Numbered from the stretch's first letter, positions 26,339-35,677 are shown. The stretch: 64,000 nt of DNA from Neobacillus mesonae (GCF_001636315.1 NZ_KV440949.1:4978084-5042083); one strand, 5' to 3'. Program-made: numbers and translations. The notes: generated by a model not told the origin, from the sequence alone.

Positions 26339-27856
26339 TTAATGCCATATCGAACGAACCAACCGAATAATTTCCATGCTTCCCTTCAGTGCCATCAGAA
26401 CAGTCATCATCTTCAACCAAAGGATTACGTCAGGCTGAAAGATTGTTGCCATATGCCATATCGGTACAATTTGAGTCGTACTCAACAACAGGATAATAAA
26501 CAGACCTGCAAAATTCTGAATAATTCTTGTAATAACTTTAATTGATCTTTCAGTATGGCTAGATTTGTCAGGACTCCACGGCCCAAGGCAGCGCTTAGCA
26601 GTTCTAGCGGTCGTATATAATAAACATGCGCTGAGTATGATTATTAATCCATTTATAAGCAGATATTTCTGTGAAATGCTTAGACCGGATGCTTCAATCG
26701 ATTGTTCATTTAGTAAGTTTATTACCCCTGAGGCGATGTGGGTAGTCGTAATGACGTGTGTTTCAGGCCATTCGGCATCGATTGCGTCAAGTACGTTAGA
26801 GAATACGATAACTCCCAGTTGTTGTTCTGGAACCATAAAAGTTTGGGCTTGGAAGCCTAATGAGCCACCCGGCGAACCGATCACCCGTAAACCGTTAATG
26901 TAATTTGACGACCAGCCCATGGCATACGTCCCCGGAACAGGTTCGGTCTGCATTAGACGTATGCTTTCCGAAGTGAGCACGGAATCATCTTCAAATCGGC
27001 CGCCGTTCATCTGGGCAATCAAGTAATGGCTCATGTCCTTCACGCTGGAATACATGTAGCCCGCGGGCGCATCTCCTGCTATATAAACAAAGGGGCCATT
27101 GTAGGCAACGTTGTATCCAAATATCCGACGGTATGGCGTAGCCAGTCCGTGTGCAGATGCTTCATTGAGCGTAACGTAGCTATCATGCATAGACAGGGGA
27201 TCGAAAATATGTTCCTTCACATAGTCGCCATAGGACTGTCCGGTTACTTGTTGCACAATATAGCCAAGAATTACATAATTTGCGTTCGAATAAGTGTAGG
27301 GATGTTCTGTTTGCTTGGTTTGGTTTAAAAACTTTTCCGCATAAGACAATGCGTTTTTCTCTATAGCATCTTGAACTTGATCGTTGACACTTGCCAGCGT
27401 GTTGCTAAAAGTTGAGATTTGGGTGAAACCACTTGTTTGATTAAGCAACTGACGTACAGTAATGAACTCTGCACCTTTATACTTGTTGGGGATATAGCGC
27501 TGTATAGGTACATCTAAATCAATTTTTCCTGATTCGGCAAGTTGCAGAATGGCAATAGCAGTAATCGACTTGCCGATTGATCCTATTCCGAAAGGTGTCT
27601 CAGGTCTTACAGGACGACCTGATGAATCGGCATGACCATATCCCTTAAGATAAAGAATTCGATCACCCTTTACAATCCCTAGAGCCAGCCCCGGGAGACG
27701 TTGTCGTTTCATTTCACGAGCAATATAGGCATCCACCTTTGAAAAGACTGAAGATTCAAATCGTTCTTCTTGCTTGCTTTCATTACTCAGTGCTAAACCG
27801 AATAAGGGAAAGATGAACAGACCACACAGGATTATGGCTATTATTGTCACTTTCAT
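26339..27856 (-). CDS. Serine beta-lactamase-like hydrolase with C-terminal membrane domain
   Basis: About 505 residues: a signal peptide or first helix (MKVTIIAIILCGLFIFPLFG), a beta-lactamase/class C penicillin-binding fold, then three or four C-terminal membrane helices from about residue 400. The SxxK motif is SIGKS in GIGSIGKSITA; the YxN motif is YSNANY; the third motif region is GSPGGSLGF. Such secreted membrane-bound enzymes are typically D,D-peptidases, esterases or D-aminopeptidases acting on the wall or on peptides. ATG 27856 fits GGATGG; ATG 27871 has no spacing. Confidence 0.87.
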   Translation of the reverse strand: MKVTIIAIILCGLFIFPLFGLALSNESKQEERFESSVFSKVDAYIAREMKRQRLPGLALGIVKGDRILYLKGYGHADSSGRPVRPETPFGIGSIGKSITAIAILQLAESGKIDLDVPIQRYIPNKYKGAEFITVRQLLNQTSGFTQISTFSNTLASVNDQVQDAIEKNALSYAEKFLNQTKQTEHPYTYSNANYVILGYIVQQVTGQSYGDYVKEHIFDPLSMHDSYVTLNEASAHGLATPYRRIFGYNVAYNGPFVYIAGDAPAGYMYSSVKDMSHYLIAQMNGGRFEDDSVLTSESIRLMQTEPVPGTYAMGWSSNYINGLRVIGSPGGSLGFQAQTFMVPEQQLGVIVFSNVLDAIDAEWPETHVITTTHIASGVINLLNEQSIEASGLSISQKYLLINGLIIILSACLLYTTARTAKRCLGPWSPDKSSHTERSIKVITRIIQNFAGLFIILLLSTTQIVPIWHMATIFQPDVILWLKMMTVLMALKGSMEIIRLVRSIWH

Positions 27857-27973
27857 TTCATTCCATCCCATCCCTAGTTATTTTCTGTGACTATCCAAAG
27901 TTTGTTCGATCTCTATATCTGACCGGTAGTCCATATTTCATGAATGAATTATTAAATTTATACATTCATAGTT

Positions 27974-28017
27974 AAAAAAGACCAACTTGAATCATTTATG
28001 AGGATTTGTTTGGTCTT
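27974..28017 (-). terminator. Intrinsic terminator (minus strand)
   Basis: Read on the minus strand, AAGACCAA and TTGGTCTT flank a roughly 24-base loop and are followed by TTTT. It ends the small membrane gene at 28070. Confidence 0.7.
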
Positions 28018-28069
28018 GCATTTCAACGTAAAAAAGATTCCTCTGGCTGCTGTTTCACCCGATCCTGTT

Positions 28070-28400
28070 TCACCTGATGTGTGTTACTAGCAACCTTTGA
28101 AGCAGTTTCACGGTTGATAAAGCTGCCACGAAGATCATCGTAAAGAAGCCTACAGTAGCTTCCGCCTCAGCAATGCTTCTGGTATGCCAGACCACTCCCA
28201 TCGCGTCAGTGACAAGCGTATTGCTGCTGTCTGATAGATAGGCCACAACAAATCCCAACCCAGTCACAGCATACATGATGATAGCCTGGGAAGAGTGGAA
28301 ACATTTGATTCGCCAGTTTAACCACTGTATAAAACACAGCTAGAATCCAAAGAACGTAGGTCGATACGTTTCTCGCGGTATAACGAAAGTTTACAGTCAA
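28070..28400 (-). pseudogene. Small membrane protein gene with a frameshift
   Basis: TTG 28400 lies 9 bases after AAAGGAG and opens MTVNFRYTARNVSTYVLW, a membrane helix and NQMFPLFPG. The frame then degenerates, while another frame continues at once with MYAVTGLGFVVAYLSDSS and a second helix to a stop at 28070. The second half has no ribosome site of its own. One single-base shift near 28275-28290 would join them into a protein of about 109 residues with two or three helices. The family is not recognised. Confidence 0.6.
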
Positions 28401-28609
28401 GGGAGGTTCTCCTTTCTGTTTGAGGTATACGTGCATGTTCATGGTTAAATGTTACTGATGTAAAGATGTTTTCCGGACGTTATTCGCAGTCATTTGCTTG
28501 TAGGCTCAAAGAGTTCTGTTCGATAGGATTAACTGCTGGATCATGTCTTGGAATAAAAATAAAGAGAACAAGGGTAAAGGACATTCTATATAGAACATTA
28601 TAAGAAGTG

Positions 28610-29014
28610 TCAGCCGGTGCGGCGGGAGCGGGCCAAAGTTAACCCAGCGAGGACCATGCTAGTCAGCCCAAACACTATAGCAAAGATAGCCCCGATTCGC
28701 CCGTCACCGGTGCCGGGACCTCCAGGGAATATGGTCACATGCACTCCAGCGTAGGCTATGACGACCAACCCCACCACCATGGCCACGATGGCCCCACGTC
28801 GCCCGCTACCTGTACCGAAACGACCGGCGGACCGAGCCAGTGACAGCCCAGCGAGGATTGCGCTGATCAAACCCAACACCGCGTCCATCGTGGCCCAGAG
28901 TCGGCCGGGGGTAAATCCGTATCCGATATTACCGTTGCTCACTTCAGCAAAGGCTATAGTGGGTAAAAGTAGAATTGTACAAAGTATTACGGATGAAACT
29001 AGCTTCATTTTCAT
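28610..29014 (-). CDS. DUF6223-like membrane protein
   Basis: The 134-residue protein has a signal peptide (MKMKLVSSVILCTILLLPTIAFA) and then three hydrophobic segments, two of which form an internal repeat: GLISAILAGLSLARS and GLTSMVLAGLTLARS, each followed by a Gly/Arg-rich loop. This duplicated Gly-rich pattern fits DUF6223. Ribosome site GAGGAG. The gene is visibly more GC-rich than most of the window, which suggests a different origin. Confidence 0.68.
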   Translation of the reverse strand: MKMKLVSSVILCTILLLPTIAFAEVSNGNIGYGFTPGRLWATMDAVLGLISAILAGLSLARSAGRFGTGSGRRGAIVAMVVGLVVIAYAGVHVTIFPGGPGTGDGRIGAIFAIVFGLTSMVLAGLTLARSRRTG

Positions 29015-29129
29015 TTGTTCATTACTCCTCTTTGTTGTTTTTAATTAAAATTTGGGTGGCATATTTTCCTCTCCATCCATGGCGAAGATGTGATCAAAAT
29101 TCAATTCAAACGCTTTGTTCCGCAGATTC

Positions 29130-29582
29130 TTACTTCTTTTCTTTTTTGAGGGCATCAGTCCTCCGTGCGAGGGATACAGTTCCGAAAAACAACATCAGAG
29201 CGAGTACCGGATGAAGAGCAGATAAATATCCAATTTGATGTGGTAATTTGGCGCTGACCGCTATCAAAATGATGATGCCTATTAACCCCGCACTACGTAA
29301 TCGAAAAGAAATCGGCAGCCGTGCAATAAAAGAAATCACGAGAATTAGGATCGAAATAATGATCAGCAATTTGCCAAAGCCTAAATGGCTGGTCCATTGG
29401 GCCGCATCCCAAAACAGAGCAAGACCGGCAAGAAACACTTGGATCAAAATGCAAATCGCAAATATCCTTACCATTGCTTTAAACACCATACGGGCCATGA
29501 TTACGAACGGTGAAAGATTGGTTACTTCCTCCTCGCGACCCCCAACTTCAGGTTCATTGCGGTTTACAGATAGATTGCTCAC
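29130..29582 (-). CDS. DUF6220-like membrane protein
   Basis: The 150-residue protein has a hydrophilic N-terminus (MSNLSVNRNEPEVGGREEE) and four membrane segments. The first carries ICILIQVFLAGLALF followed by WTSHLGFGKLLIIIS, the pattern I associate with DUF6220. The C-terminus is basic (RRTDALKKEKK). Role unknown. It is oriented like its DUF6223 neighbour and divergent from the two-component system. Confidence 0.62.
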   Translation of the reverse strand: MSNLSVNRNEPEVGGREEEVTNLSPFVIMARMVFKAMVRIFAICILIQVFLAGLALFWDAAQWTSHLGFGKLLIIISILILVISFIARLPISFRLRSAGLIGIIILIAVSAKLPHQIGYLSALHPVLALMLFFGTVSLARRTDALKKEKK

Positions 29583-29646
29583 CTATAATCATCCCTTTCG
29601 TTAAAATAAGATCATTCAGGTTTTTAATTTAAGATCGTACAAACGC

Positions 29647-29748
29647 TTACTCGCCTTCGGGCTCTTTGTTGTTAAATAGGCTCTGCAACCTCTCAAGCCA
29701 TTTAGCTAAAGAAACGATCTCGTTGTTTTCAGGTTCACAGTCAGTTTA
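29647..29748 (-). other. Short minus-strand open stretch, possible coding relic
   Basis: Between two in-frame stops one minus-strand frame reads EPENNEIVSLAKWLERLQSL followed by FNNKEPEGE. It looks like a protein C-terminus but has no start codon. The rest of 29583-29800 holds no gene. Confidence 0.25.
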
Positions 29749-29800
29749 AACTATAAATGTCGAGAACTTATGCAGATCTTCCTCTTTTTATATGGATTTT

Positions 29801-29829
29801 TTCATGGACATGTTAAATTACGGTATAAT
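29801..29829 (+). promoter_or_regulatory. Promoter of the two-component system
   Basis: TTCATG (29801-29806), a 17-base spacer and a perfect TATAAT (29824-29829), about 55 bases before the response regulator start. Confidence 0.55.
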
Positions 29830-29885
29830 TTTCAATAAGTGGTGTAATCTCGCACTGGAAGCACACTAAAGAGGATGTGATTGGA

Positions 29886-30572
29886 ATGGAACCGAAATTG
29901 TTACTTGTGGAGGACGAACCGGGCATGCTTGAGGAGATGTACACCTATCTGCAACGTGAAGGCTTTCGAGTATTGACGGCCCGGACTGGCAATGAAGCGC
30001 TCACCATTGCCTGTTCTGAACGACCTGATCTCGTTGTGCTTGATTGGATGCTCCCCGAAAAAAGCGGCATAGACGTATGCCGTGAAATAAGGCAAACATC
30101 GAATTGCGGTATTATTATGGTGACGGCCCGATCGGATGAATCAGATAAAATCGTCGGTCTCGAAATCGGTGCGGACGATTATTTGACGAAGCCATTCAGC
30201 TTGCGCGAACTTGCATCGCGCATCCGTGCTTTACTTCGCCGTATGCGCGGACCTGAAGACAGGCCGATGTTCTTGGAAAGGGACAACCTGATGATTTTCG
30301 AGGCCAAATGTCAGGTATTCAAGGACGGTAAGGAGATCCAACTGACACGAACGGAATTCAAAATACTGTACACGTTGGCTGCGCGTCCTGGAATGGTTTT
30401 CAGCCGTCTGCAATTATTAAAAACTGCGCTTACGGATGAATATATGGGATACGAAAGAACAATGGATTCCCATATCCGGAATCTTCGCCGTAAGCTGGGA
30501 GACGACCCGGCCAATCCTCGTTATATTCAAACTGTATACGGCTTCGGTTACCGATTTGGTGAGCAATCATGA
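29886..30572 (+). CDS. OmpR/PhoB-family response regulator
   Basis: About 228 residues: receiver domain with acidic pocket (EDEP), phospho-acceptor Asp in LVVLDWMLPEKSG, Thr in MVTARSD and Lys in LTKPFSLREL, then a winged-helix output domain (ILYTLAARPGMVFSR, MDSHIRNLRRKLGDDP, VYGFGYRF). GTG 29877 is too close to AAAGAGG, so ATG 29886 is preferred. It overlaps the kinase gene by 4 bases. Likely targets are its own operon or the divergent membrane genes. Confidence 0.92.
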   Translation: MEPKLLLVEDEPGMLEEMYTYLQREGFRVLTARTGNEALTIACSERPDLVVLDWMLPEKSGIDVCREIRQTSNCGIIMVTARSDESDKIVGLEIGADDYLTKPFSLRELASRIRALLRRMRGPEDRPMFLERDNLMIFEAKCQVFKDGKEIQLTRTEFKILYTLAARPGMVFSRLQLLKTALTDEYMGYERTMDSHIRNLRRKLGDDPANPRYIQTVYGFGYRFGEQS

Positions 30573-31687
30573 CGTTGACAGTACGCAAAAAAATATTTGT
30601 CTCCATGGGACTGCTCGTTCTTATTATCGGCGGTGCTCATGCAGTAACTAAACAGGCATACATGGAGTCTTTGTTCGATCAATTTCGTAAGGAAGAAATC
30701 AATGCATCTTATTTAAACGCACTGCCCGGGGAACAAATCGAGATTTTGAAGACTTACGTTTCGGGTAAGATGCAGAAATTTTGGCTTGGAAATTGGGTGT
30801 TTTTCATAGCAACTGGGCTGATATTCAGTTTATGGATTTCGGGGGTACTGACGATCCCGCTTAGAAAGCTAGTTACCGCTATCGAACGCGTTGCTCAGGG
30901 AGATCTGGACGTGAATGTTCCTGTCCAATCAAAAGACGAATATGGTAAAGTAATCCAGACATTCAACGATATGACGCTTCGCCTCCGAGAAGCTGAGGAT
31001 GCCCGCAGGCGGTTAGTAGCTGATGTTGCTCATGAGCTTCGAACTCCGCTGTCCATCATGCAGCTAAAATTAGAAAATGCTCAACAGACAGGTCAATTCA
31101 TCCCTCCGGAAATGCTGCTTAGACTCCATGACGAAGTGATTCGCTTAGGTCTGCTTGTGGAAGATCTTCATGTCTTGTCGTTAGCTGAAGCGGGCCGCTT
31201 GGCATTGGACTGCAAACCGCTCGATCTGTCGGCAAAACTTGAACAAGTCGTTGATGATGTGAAAATGGAGGCAGAAGAGAATGGACTGGAAATACGCTTC
31301 TATTCGAACACGAGGTCGGTAACGGTGATAGCCGACGCGAGACGGATCACCCAGGTGTTCATCAATTTGTTGACTAATGCAATTCGCTATACACCGGAAG
31401 GAGGAGTGATTTCGGTTGTAATGGAAGACAGGGCCCTGGACCGGAATGCAGTCTATACATGTGTCTCAGTAATAGACACCGGAATCGGTATTCCATCCGA
31501 AGAGCTCCCCCACCTATTCGATCGATTTTATCGCGTGGAAAAGGCCCGTTCGCGTCATACAGGCGGAACGGGGCTCGGATTATCGATCGCTCATCATTTA
31601 GTCAGAGCCCACGGCGGATTCATCCAAGTGATGAGTGAGCCTGATCAGGGTACGACATTTACCGTTTATTTGCCTTTGGGTAAATGA
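30569..31687 (+). CDS. Membrane sensor histidine kinase
   Basis: The 372-residue protein has TM1 near the N-terminus, a short extracellular loop of about 45 residues, TM2 (WVFFIATGLIFSLWISG), a HAMP domain, HisKA with phospho-His in ADVAHELRTPLS, and HATPase_c with the N box (NLLTNAIRYTPEGG), G1 (DTGIGIP), F box (FDRFYRVEKA) and G2 (GTGLGLSIA). The very small sensor loop suggests envelope or intramembrane sensing. ATGA overlap with the response regulator. Confidence 0.93.
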   Translation: MTLTVRKKIFVSMGLLVLIIGGAHAVTKQAYMESLFDQFRKEEINASYLNALPGEQIEILKTYVSGKMQKFWLGNWVFFIATGLIFSLWISGVLTIPLRKLVTAIERVAQGDLDVNVPVQSKDEYGKVIQTFNDMTLRLREAEDARRRLVADVAHELRTPLSIMQLKLENAQQTGQFIPPEMLLRLHDEVIRLGLLVEDLHVLSLAEAGRLALDCKPLDLSAKLEQVVDDVKMEAEENGLEIRFYSNTRSVTVIADARRITQVFINLLTNAIRYTPEGGVISVVMEDRALDRNAVYTCVSVIDTGIGIPSEELPHLFDRFYRVEKARSRHTGGTGLGLSIAHHLVRAHGGFIQVMSEPDQGTTFTVYLPLGK

Positions 31688-32028
31688 TATTAACAAAGCT
31701 CATTTCTAAGTTACTTCAAATATGTGTCTTTAAATCAGAATTTTGCATTAATGTGAGCCATTGAGTTGCAAGGATTTTCGGGCATAAAAAGGACTTTCAA
31801 GTGACCAAACCATAAAACATCCAGATTATAAGGTTCTAATTCCTCTATATAATTCAGGCTTCCAAAAGGATGGAGTTTGTTAGTGATTTTATTTCAACTA
31901 ACGAAAGGCAGGTTTAAGAAGGAAAATATTCAAGATTAGTTGAATAAATAATACTAATCTCAATTTTGTTTTATTCTCAAAATCATTTAACATATTTCCT
32001 AAAACTTCGTAAAACGGGAGGGCTTTCA
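31688..32028. other. Intergenic region without a recognised gene
   Basis: About 340 bases between the kinase and the DinB gene. I see no gene or clear terminator. Confidence 0.4.
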
Positions 32029-32514
32029 TTGCAAACATTTTTTCAATATAACTGGATGGTCAGAGAAGAATGGTATCGGTGGTGTGAAGAGTTAAGTGAA
32101 GAGGAACTTTTACAAACTAGAACTGGCGGAGTAGGCTGTATACTACATACACTCTTCCATATTGTTGATGTGGAATGGAGTTGGATACGACTTATACAAG
32201 GTAAACCTGACTTTGTAGGGAGTTTTGATGATTATAAAAGCTTGAATCAGGTTCGAAAATTGGATTCTGAATTTCGTTCGGAGGTGGAAAATTTTGTGAG
32301 CAACTGGGATGATGGTATGGAAAATCGACTATTTTACGATACCCTGCCCGATGGAAGAATTGTAACTGACACTTGGGGCGAGGTAATACGACATGTTATT
32401 GCACACGAAATTCACCATATAGGACAATTATCAATCTGGGCAAGGGAAGTAGGGAAAAAGCCTATATCTGCAAACTTTATTGGACGGGGTCTTATCTCTC
32501 ATTCGAATAAATAA
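32029..32514 (+). CDS. DinB family protein
   Basis: About 161 residues starting at TTG 32029, 6 bases after GGGAGGG; a longer frame from 31966 has no ribosome site. Typical DinB start (QTFFQYNWMVREEWYRWCEE). Metal-binding His residues lie in ILHTLFHIVDVEWSW and in VIAHEIHHIGQLS. Probably a thiol-dependent metalloprotein; substrate unknown. Confidence 0.88.
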   Translation: MQTFFQYNWMVREEWYRWCEELSEEELLQTRTGGVGCILHTLFHIVDVEWSWIRLIQGKPDFVGSFDDYKSLNQVRKLDSEFRSEVENFVSNWDDGMENRLFYDTLPDGRIVTDTWGEVIRHVIAHEIHHIGQLSIWAREVGKKPISANFIGRGLISHSNK

Positions 32515-32573
32515 TATAAAAAGTAATTAATATAGTTTTTATGATAGATGTCATATTTCATGTATTCCACTAA

Positions 32574-32610
32574 AGGGTGCAGTTCAGAGTAAGAATTGTG
32601 CTCTTTTTTT
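32574..32610 (+). terminator. Intrinsic terminator of the DinB gene
   Basis: AGGGTGCAGTTC and GAATTGTGCTCT form a 12-base stem with G-U pairs, then seven T. Confidence 0.75.
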
Positions 32611-32821
32611 ATGTTAAGGGCTAATCTCTATTCTGAATTAGCTGTAATTTCGTTAGAACGAATTAAGGGCTGTGCAGTTATAATAATAATCTTATATTTA
32701 ATTGGGATGTTCTTCCTTGCTGCACTAAACGCTTTATACCCTGGCATAGTGATATTTTAGAATATCGTGAGGAAAAGCCAAAATAACTAGGTTGTGAAGG
32801 TTTCCATTTAAACTCAAGGGT

Positions 32822-32853
32822 GCGTTTCTGAAGAAAAATCAGGAACGCTTTTC
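32822..32853 (+). terminator. Second intrinsic terminator, no gene in front
   Basis: GCGTTTCTGA and TCAGGAACGC form a 10-bp stem (one G-U), then TTTTC. Between it and the DinB terminator (about 32610-32820) I see no gene, so it is a relic or ends a short RNA. Confidence 0.6.
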
Positions 32854-32926
32854 ATTAAAGAGCTATTTAGTAGTATATAAGCTTTGAGAGGGAAGGTAAA
32901 TTAATAGTTTACGGGAGATGTGTTTT

Positions 32927-33547
32927 ATGGAAGGTGAACAATTAAAAATTTTTGATAAGAACAGAAATCAAATAGGCGTTGCTACTCGTGAAGAGGTACA
33001 TAGACTTGGATATTGGCATGAGACATTTCACTGCTGGTTTATTAGCAAAGAAAGTGGAACTCATTATCTTTATCTACAACTCCGTAGTAATACAAAAAAA
33101 GACTATCCAAACCTTTTGGATATTACGGCCGCTGGGCATTTACTTTCAAATGAAACAGTTCCTGAAGGTGTAAGAGAAATTAAGGAAGAGATTGGGATAG
33201 ATATTACATTTCAGGAATTAATACCGTTGGGAATAATTGATTACTGCTTAATAAGAGGAGATTTTAAAGATAGGGAATTAGCAAACGTTTTTTTGTATAA
33301 AAGTAATAAATCCTTTGATGACTTTATTCTTCAAGAAGAAGAAGTCGCAGGTATTGTAAAAGTTGAATTTAACCATTTTGTTGAACTCTGGTTTGGTAAA
33401 AGAGAAACAATTAACATTAAAGGATTTGAAATAAAGAAAGATGGAAAGAAATTTTTAATTGATGAGAATGTAGGAAGGGAGAAATTTGTACCACACCAAA
33501 TCAATTTTTATAAAACAGTTATCGAAAAAATGAAAGAACAGTTTTAA
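32927..33547 (+). CDS. Nudix hydrolase
   Basis: About 206 residues from ATG 32927, 9 bases after GGGAG. It has the N-terminal KIFDKNRNQIGVATREEVH typical of the Idi/YfcD-like Nudix group and a full Nudix box (G-x5-E-x7-RE-x2-EE-x-G) in the stretch starting GHLLSNETVPEG and ending REIKEEIGID. These cleave nucleoside-diphosphate-linked substrates or act as isopentenyl-diphosphate isomerase-like enzymes. Substrate unknown. Confidence 0.9.
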   Translation: MEGEQLKIFDKNRNQIGVATREEVHRLGYWHETFHCWFISKESGTHYLYLQLRSNTKKDYPNLLDITAAGHLLSNETVPEGVREIKEEIGIDITFQELIPLGIIDYCLIRGDFKDRELANVFLYKSNKSFDDFILQEEEVAGIVKVEFNHFVELWFGKRETINIKGFEIKKDGKKFLIDENVGREKFVPHQINFYKTVIEKMKEQF

Positions 33548-33784
33548 TTCAACTTCCTCTTCAACTACCGGTGACAAGAGTTTGGATCAAAGTTATTATT
33601 GAGGCAGCTTATCTTTTTGTGAAGGTGCAGGATACTTCAATTATAAAGTTTGAATCATAAGGGAGGATTAAAAAAATTTGAGGTTTTTATTTGCAATCCC
33701 ACTTATTCTTATAGTTCATTTTGATTGGGTTATCGATTGAAGATATTGGCGATTTGTAACCTAAAATGGGGGGGAATTGTCTTG

Positions 33785-33820
33785 AGGGGACCCTTGGAAT
33801 AAGCCAGGTTCCCCTTTTTT
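33785..33820 (+). terminator. Intrinsic terminator
   Basis: AGGGGACCC and GGTTCCCCT flank a 13-base loop, followed by six T. It lies 240 bases after the Nudix gene. Confidence 0.7.
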
Positions 33821-33834
33821 CCTATTAGATGTTT

Positions 33835-34389
33835 TTAGAAGCCTGTTTGCTGCAGGAAATCTTCAGTCGAAACAACATTGGCATAGATCCCGTTAAGCGC
33901 ACTAATAAAGGCATAGTGAACGTGGTCAGCCGGCACTTTCTTTTCTTGATAAGATAAGTCTCTTGTCGCACATGCATCCTCAATTAGGGTACACTCAAAA
34001 CCAAGATCTTTTGCAGCTCTTACAGTGGCATCAATGCACATATGTGTCATCATACCGCAGATCACGAGCTTGGTTATGCCATTTTCTCTTAATTTGCTTT
34101 CTAATTCCGTTTTGAAAAAACTGTTAGGTCTATGTTTGATAATAATATTTTCATGTTCCAATGGTAAAACAGATTCATTTATTTTTACTCCCTCCGTGTT
34201 TGGAAGGAAAAAGCCTGCTCCTTCTTGAAGCGAGATATGCTGAACATGAAAAATATGACCTTGTTTCTGTCTAAACCATTCAAGTAGTTTCCCAGCATTT
34301 TCTGCCGCTGTTATAGGATTGCTCAATTCCATCTTCCCATTAGGAAAATAGTCATTTTGAATATCAATTAAGATTAAAGCTGTGCTCAT
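33835..34389 (-). CDS. Isochorismatase-family cysteine hydrolase
   Basis: About 184 residues starting at ATG 34389 after GAGGTG; an upstream in-frame start at 34449 lacks a ribosome site. The catalytic triad is visible: Asp in LILIDIQNDYF, Lys in IIKHRPNSFF and Cys in GMMTHMCIDATVR. The family includes nicotinamidases and isochorismatases; this short form is the generic cysteine hydrolase type. It is transcribed away from an Lrp-type regulator 118 bases away, which probably controls it. Confidence 0.9.
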   Translation of the reverse strand: MSTALILIDIQNDYFPNGKMELSNPITAAENAGKLLEWFRQKQGHIFHVQHISLQEGAGFFLPNTEGVKINESVLPLEHENIIIKHRPNSFFKTELESKLRENGITKLVICGMMTHMCIDATVRAAKDLGFECTLIEDACATRDLSYQEKKVPADHVHYAFISALNGIYANVVSTEDFLQQTGF

Positions 34390-34507
34390 TTTTTTCACCT
34401 CATCAATAATAAAATATAATAAAATTATAAATAATCTTTGGTTGATCATCGATACTTTGATGAAACGTTTTTAGATCAAACCATTTCATGGTGAAAGGAA
34501 TTTGTGT

Positions 34508-34954
34508 ATGGAGCTTGATAAGATTGATCTTCAAATTCTCCGCATTTTAACGGGGAATTCGCGTATTCAATGGAAAGACTTAGGGGAACAAATTCATATG
34601 ACCGGGCAGGCAGTCGGGAATCGTATCAAGAAACTGGAGGATAGCGGCATCATTAGAGCCTATACTCTAATAATCGATGAAATGAAATTAGGACTTACCT
34701 ATACCGGTTTTGTCGTTGTTTTTTTGAAAACAGCTAATCATGATCCGTTTATTCGCTTTATTCATGAGAAAAAGGAGGTAGTGGAAGCTCATCGAATAGC
34801 GGGGAAAGGCTGCTACCATTTAAAAATTATAGTGGAAACCCAGGAACAATTGAATTATTTTCTTAATAAACTTCTTGACTATGGGAATTATAGTTTAAAT
34901 CTATCAATTCAAGAGATTAAACAACGCGGCCCTTTGGCTGCCAAATTTCAGTGA
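34508..34954 (+). CDS. Lrp/AsnC family transcriptional regulator
   Basis: About 148 residues from ATG 34508, 9 bases after AAAGGA. The N-terminal HTH is LDKIDLQILRILTGNSRIQW followed by MTGQAVGNRIKKLEDSGII. The C-terminal RAM (ligand-binding) domain contains HRIAGKGCYHLKIIVETQEQ. Such regulators are often divergent from their target, here the isochorismatase-like hydrolase. The effector is probably an amino acid or amide. Confidence 0.92.
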   Translation: MELDKIDLQILRILTGNSRIQWKDLGEQIHMTGQAVGNRIKKLEDSGIIRAYTLIIDEMKLGLTYTGFVVVFLKTANHDPFIRFIHEKKEVVEAHRIAGKGCYHLKIIVETQEQLNYFLNKLLDYGNYSLNLSIQEIKQRGPLAAKFQ

Positions 34955-35039
34955 ATGTTTTTCGCTATGCAAATGGATCAAAATTGGTATTTCATTATTG
35001 GTAAAAAAATATAAAAATTGTTATTAGGAGCGGAATTCA

Positions 35040-35570
35040 ATGAGTCAAAGAAAGGTAGTATTATTTATTGCTCAAAGCTTGGATGGCTATATCGCCACAA
35101 AAGATGACTCTTTAGATTGGTTATTTAATGTTGAAGGAGAAGGAGATAATGGATATTCAGAATTTTTAGCAACGATTGATACCGTCTTCATGGGGAAAAG
35201 AACTTATGATTGGTTAATGGAAGAGGTAAAAGATGACTTTCCTTATAAAGATCAACAATGCTATGTTTTTACTAGAAAACCATTAGAAAATAAAGAATAT
35301 GTAACATTCATCAACGAAGATATTGTCAAATTCACTTCGAAATTAAAGAAAGAACAAGGGAAAAATATATGGATGGTTGGCGGCGGAGATTTATTACATA
35401 CATTTTTAAAAGAGAAACTAGTGGATGAACTGTATTTAACGATTGCACCAACAATCATAGGTGATGGTATTCCTTTATTTAAGGAAGGTGATTATCATTT
35501 AGATCTTACTCTCAAAGGTACAAGAACCTTTAATCAATTTGTTGAATTACATTATGTCGTAAAAATATAA
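35040..35570 (+). CDS. Dihydrofolate reductase-like (RibD C-terminal) protein
   Basis: The 176-residue protein has the RibD_C/DHFR-like fold: FIAQSLDGYIATKDDSLDWL, the MGKRTYDWLM motif, YVFTRKP, and the NADPH-binding IWMVGGGDLLHTFL followed by DELYLTIAPTIIGDGIPLF. It resembles B. subtilis YyaP/YwjB. A reductase with unknown substrate. Ribosome site AGGAGCGG. Confidence 0.9.
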   Translation: MSQRKVVLFIAQSLDGYIATKDDSLDWLFNVEGEGDNGYSEFLATIDTVFMGKRTYDWLMEEVKDDFPYKDQQCYVFTRKPLENKEYVTFINEDIVKFTSKLKKEQGKNIWMVGGGDLLHTFLKEKLVDELYLTIAPTIIGDGIPLFKEGDYHLDLTLKGTRTFNQFVELHYVVKI

Positions 35571-35639
35571 TTAACGGTGTATTGTACGGTAAGACTGTAA
35601 TCTGTTAAAGACTGCTAAGAAAAACAGGTGAACAGGAAA

Positions 35640-35677
35640 ATACTTCAATGTTAAAATCAAATGATATAATGAAGTAT
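35640..35677 (+). promoter_or_regulatory. Promoter of the HesB-like gene inside an inverted repeat
   Basis: TGATATAAT (35662-35670) is an extended -10 element. ATACTTCA (35640-35647) and TGAAGTAT (35670-35677) form an 8-bp inverted repeat around it, at the -35 and start-site positions, as expected for an operator. Confidence 0.5.
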
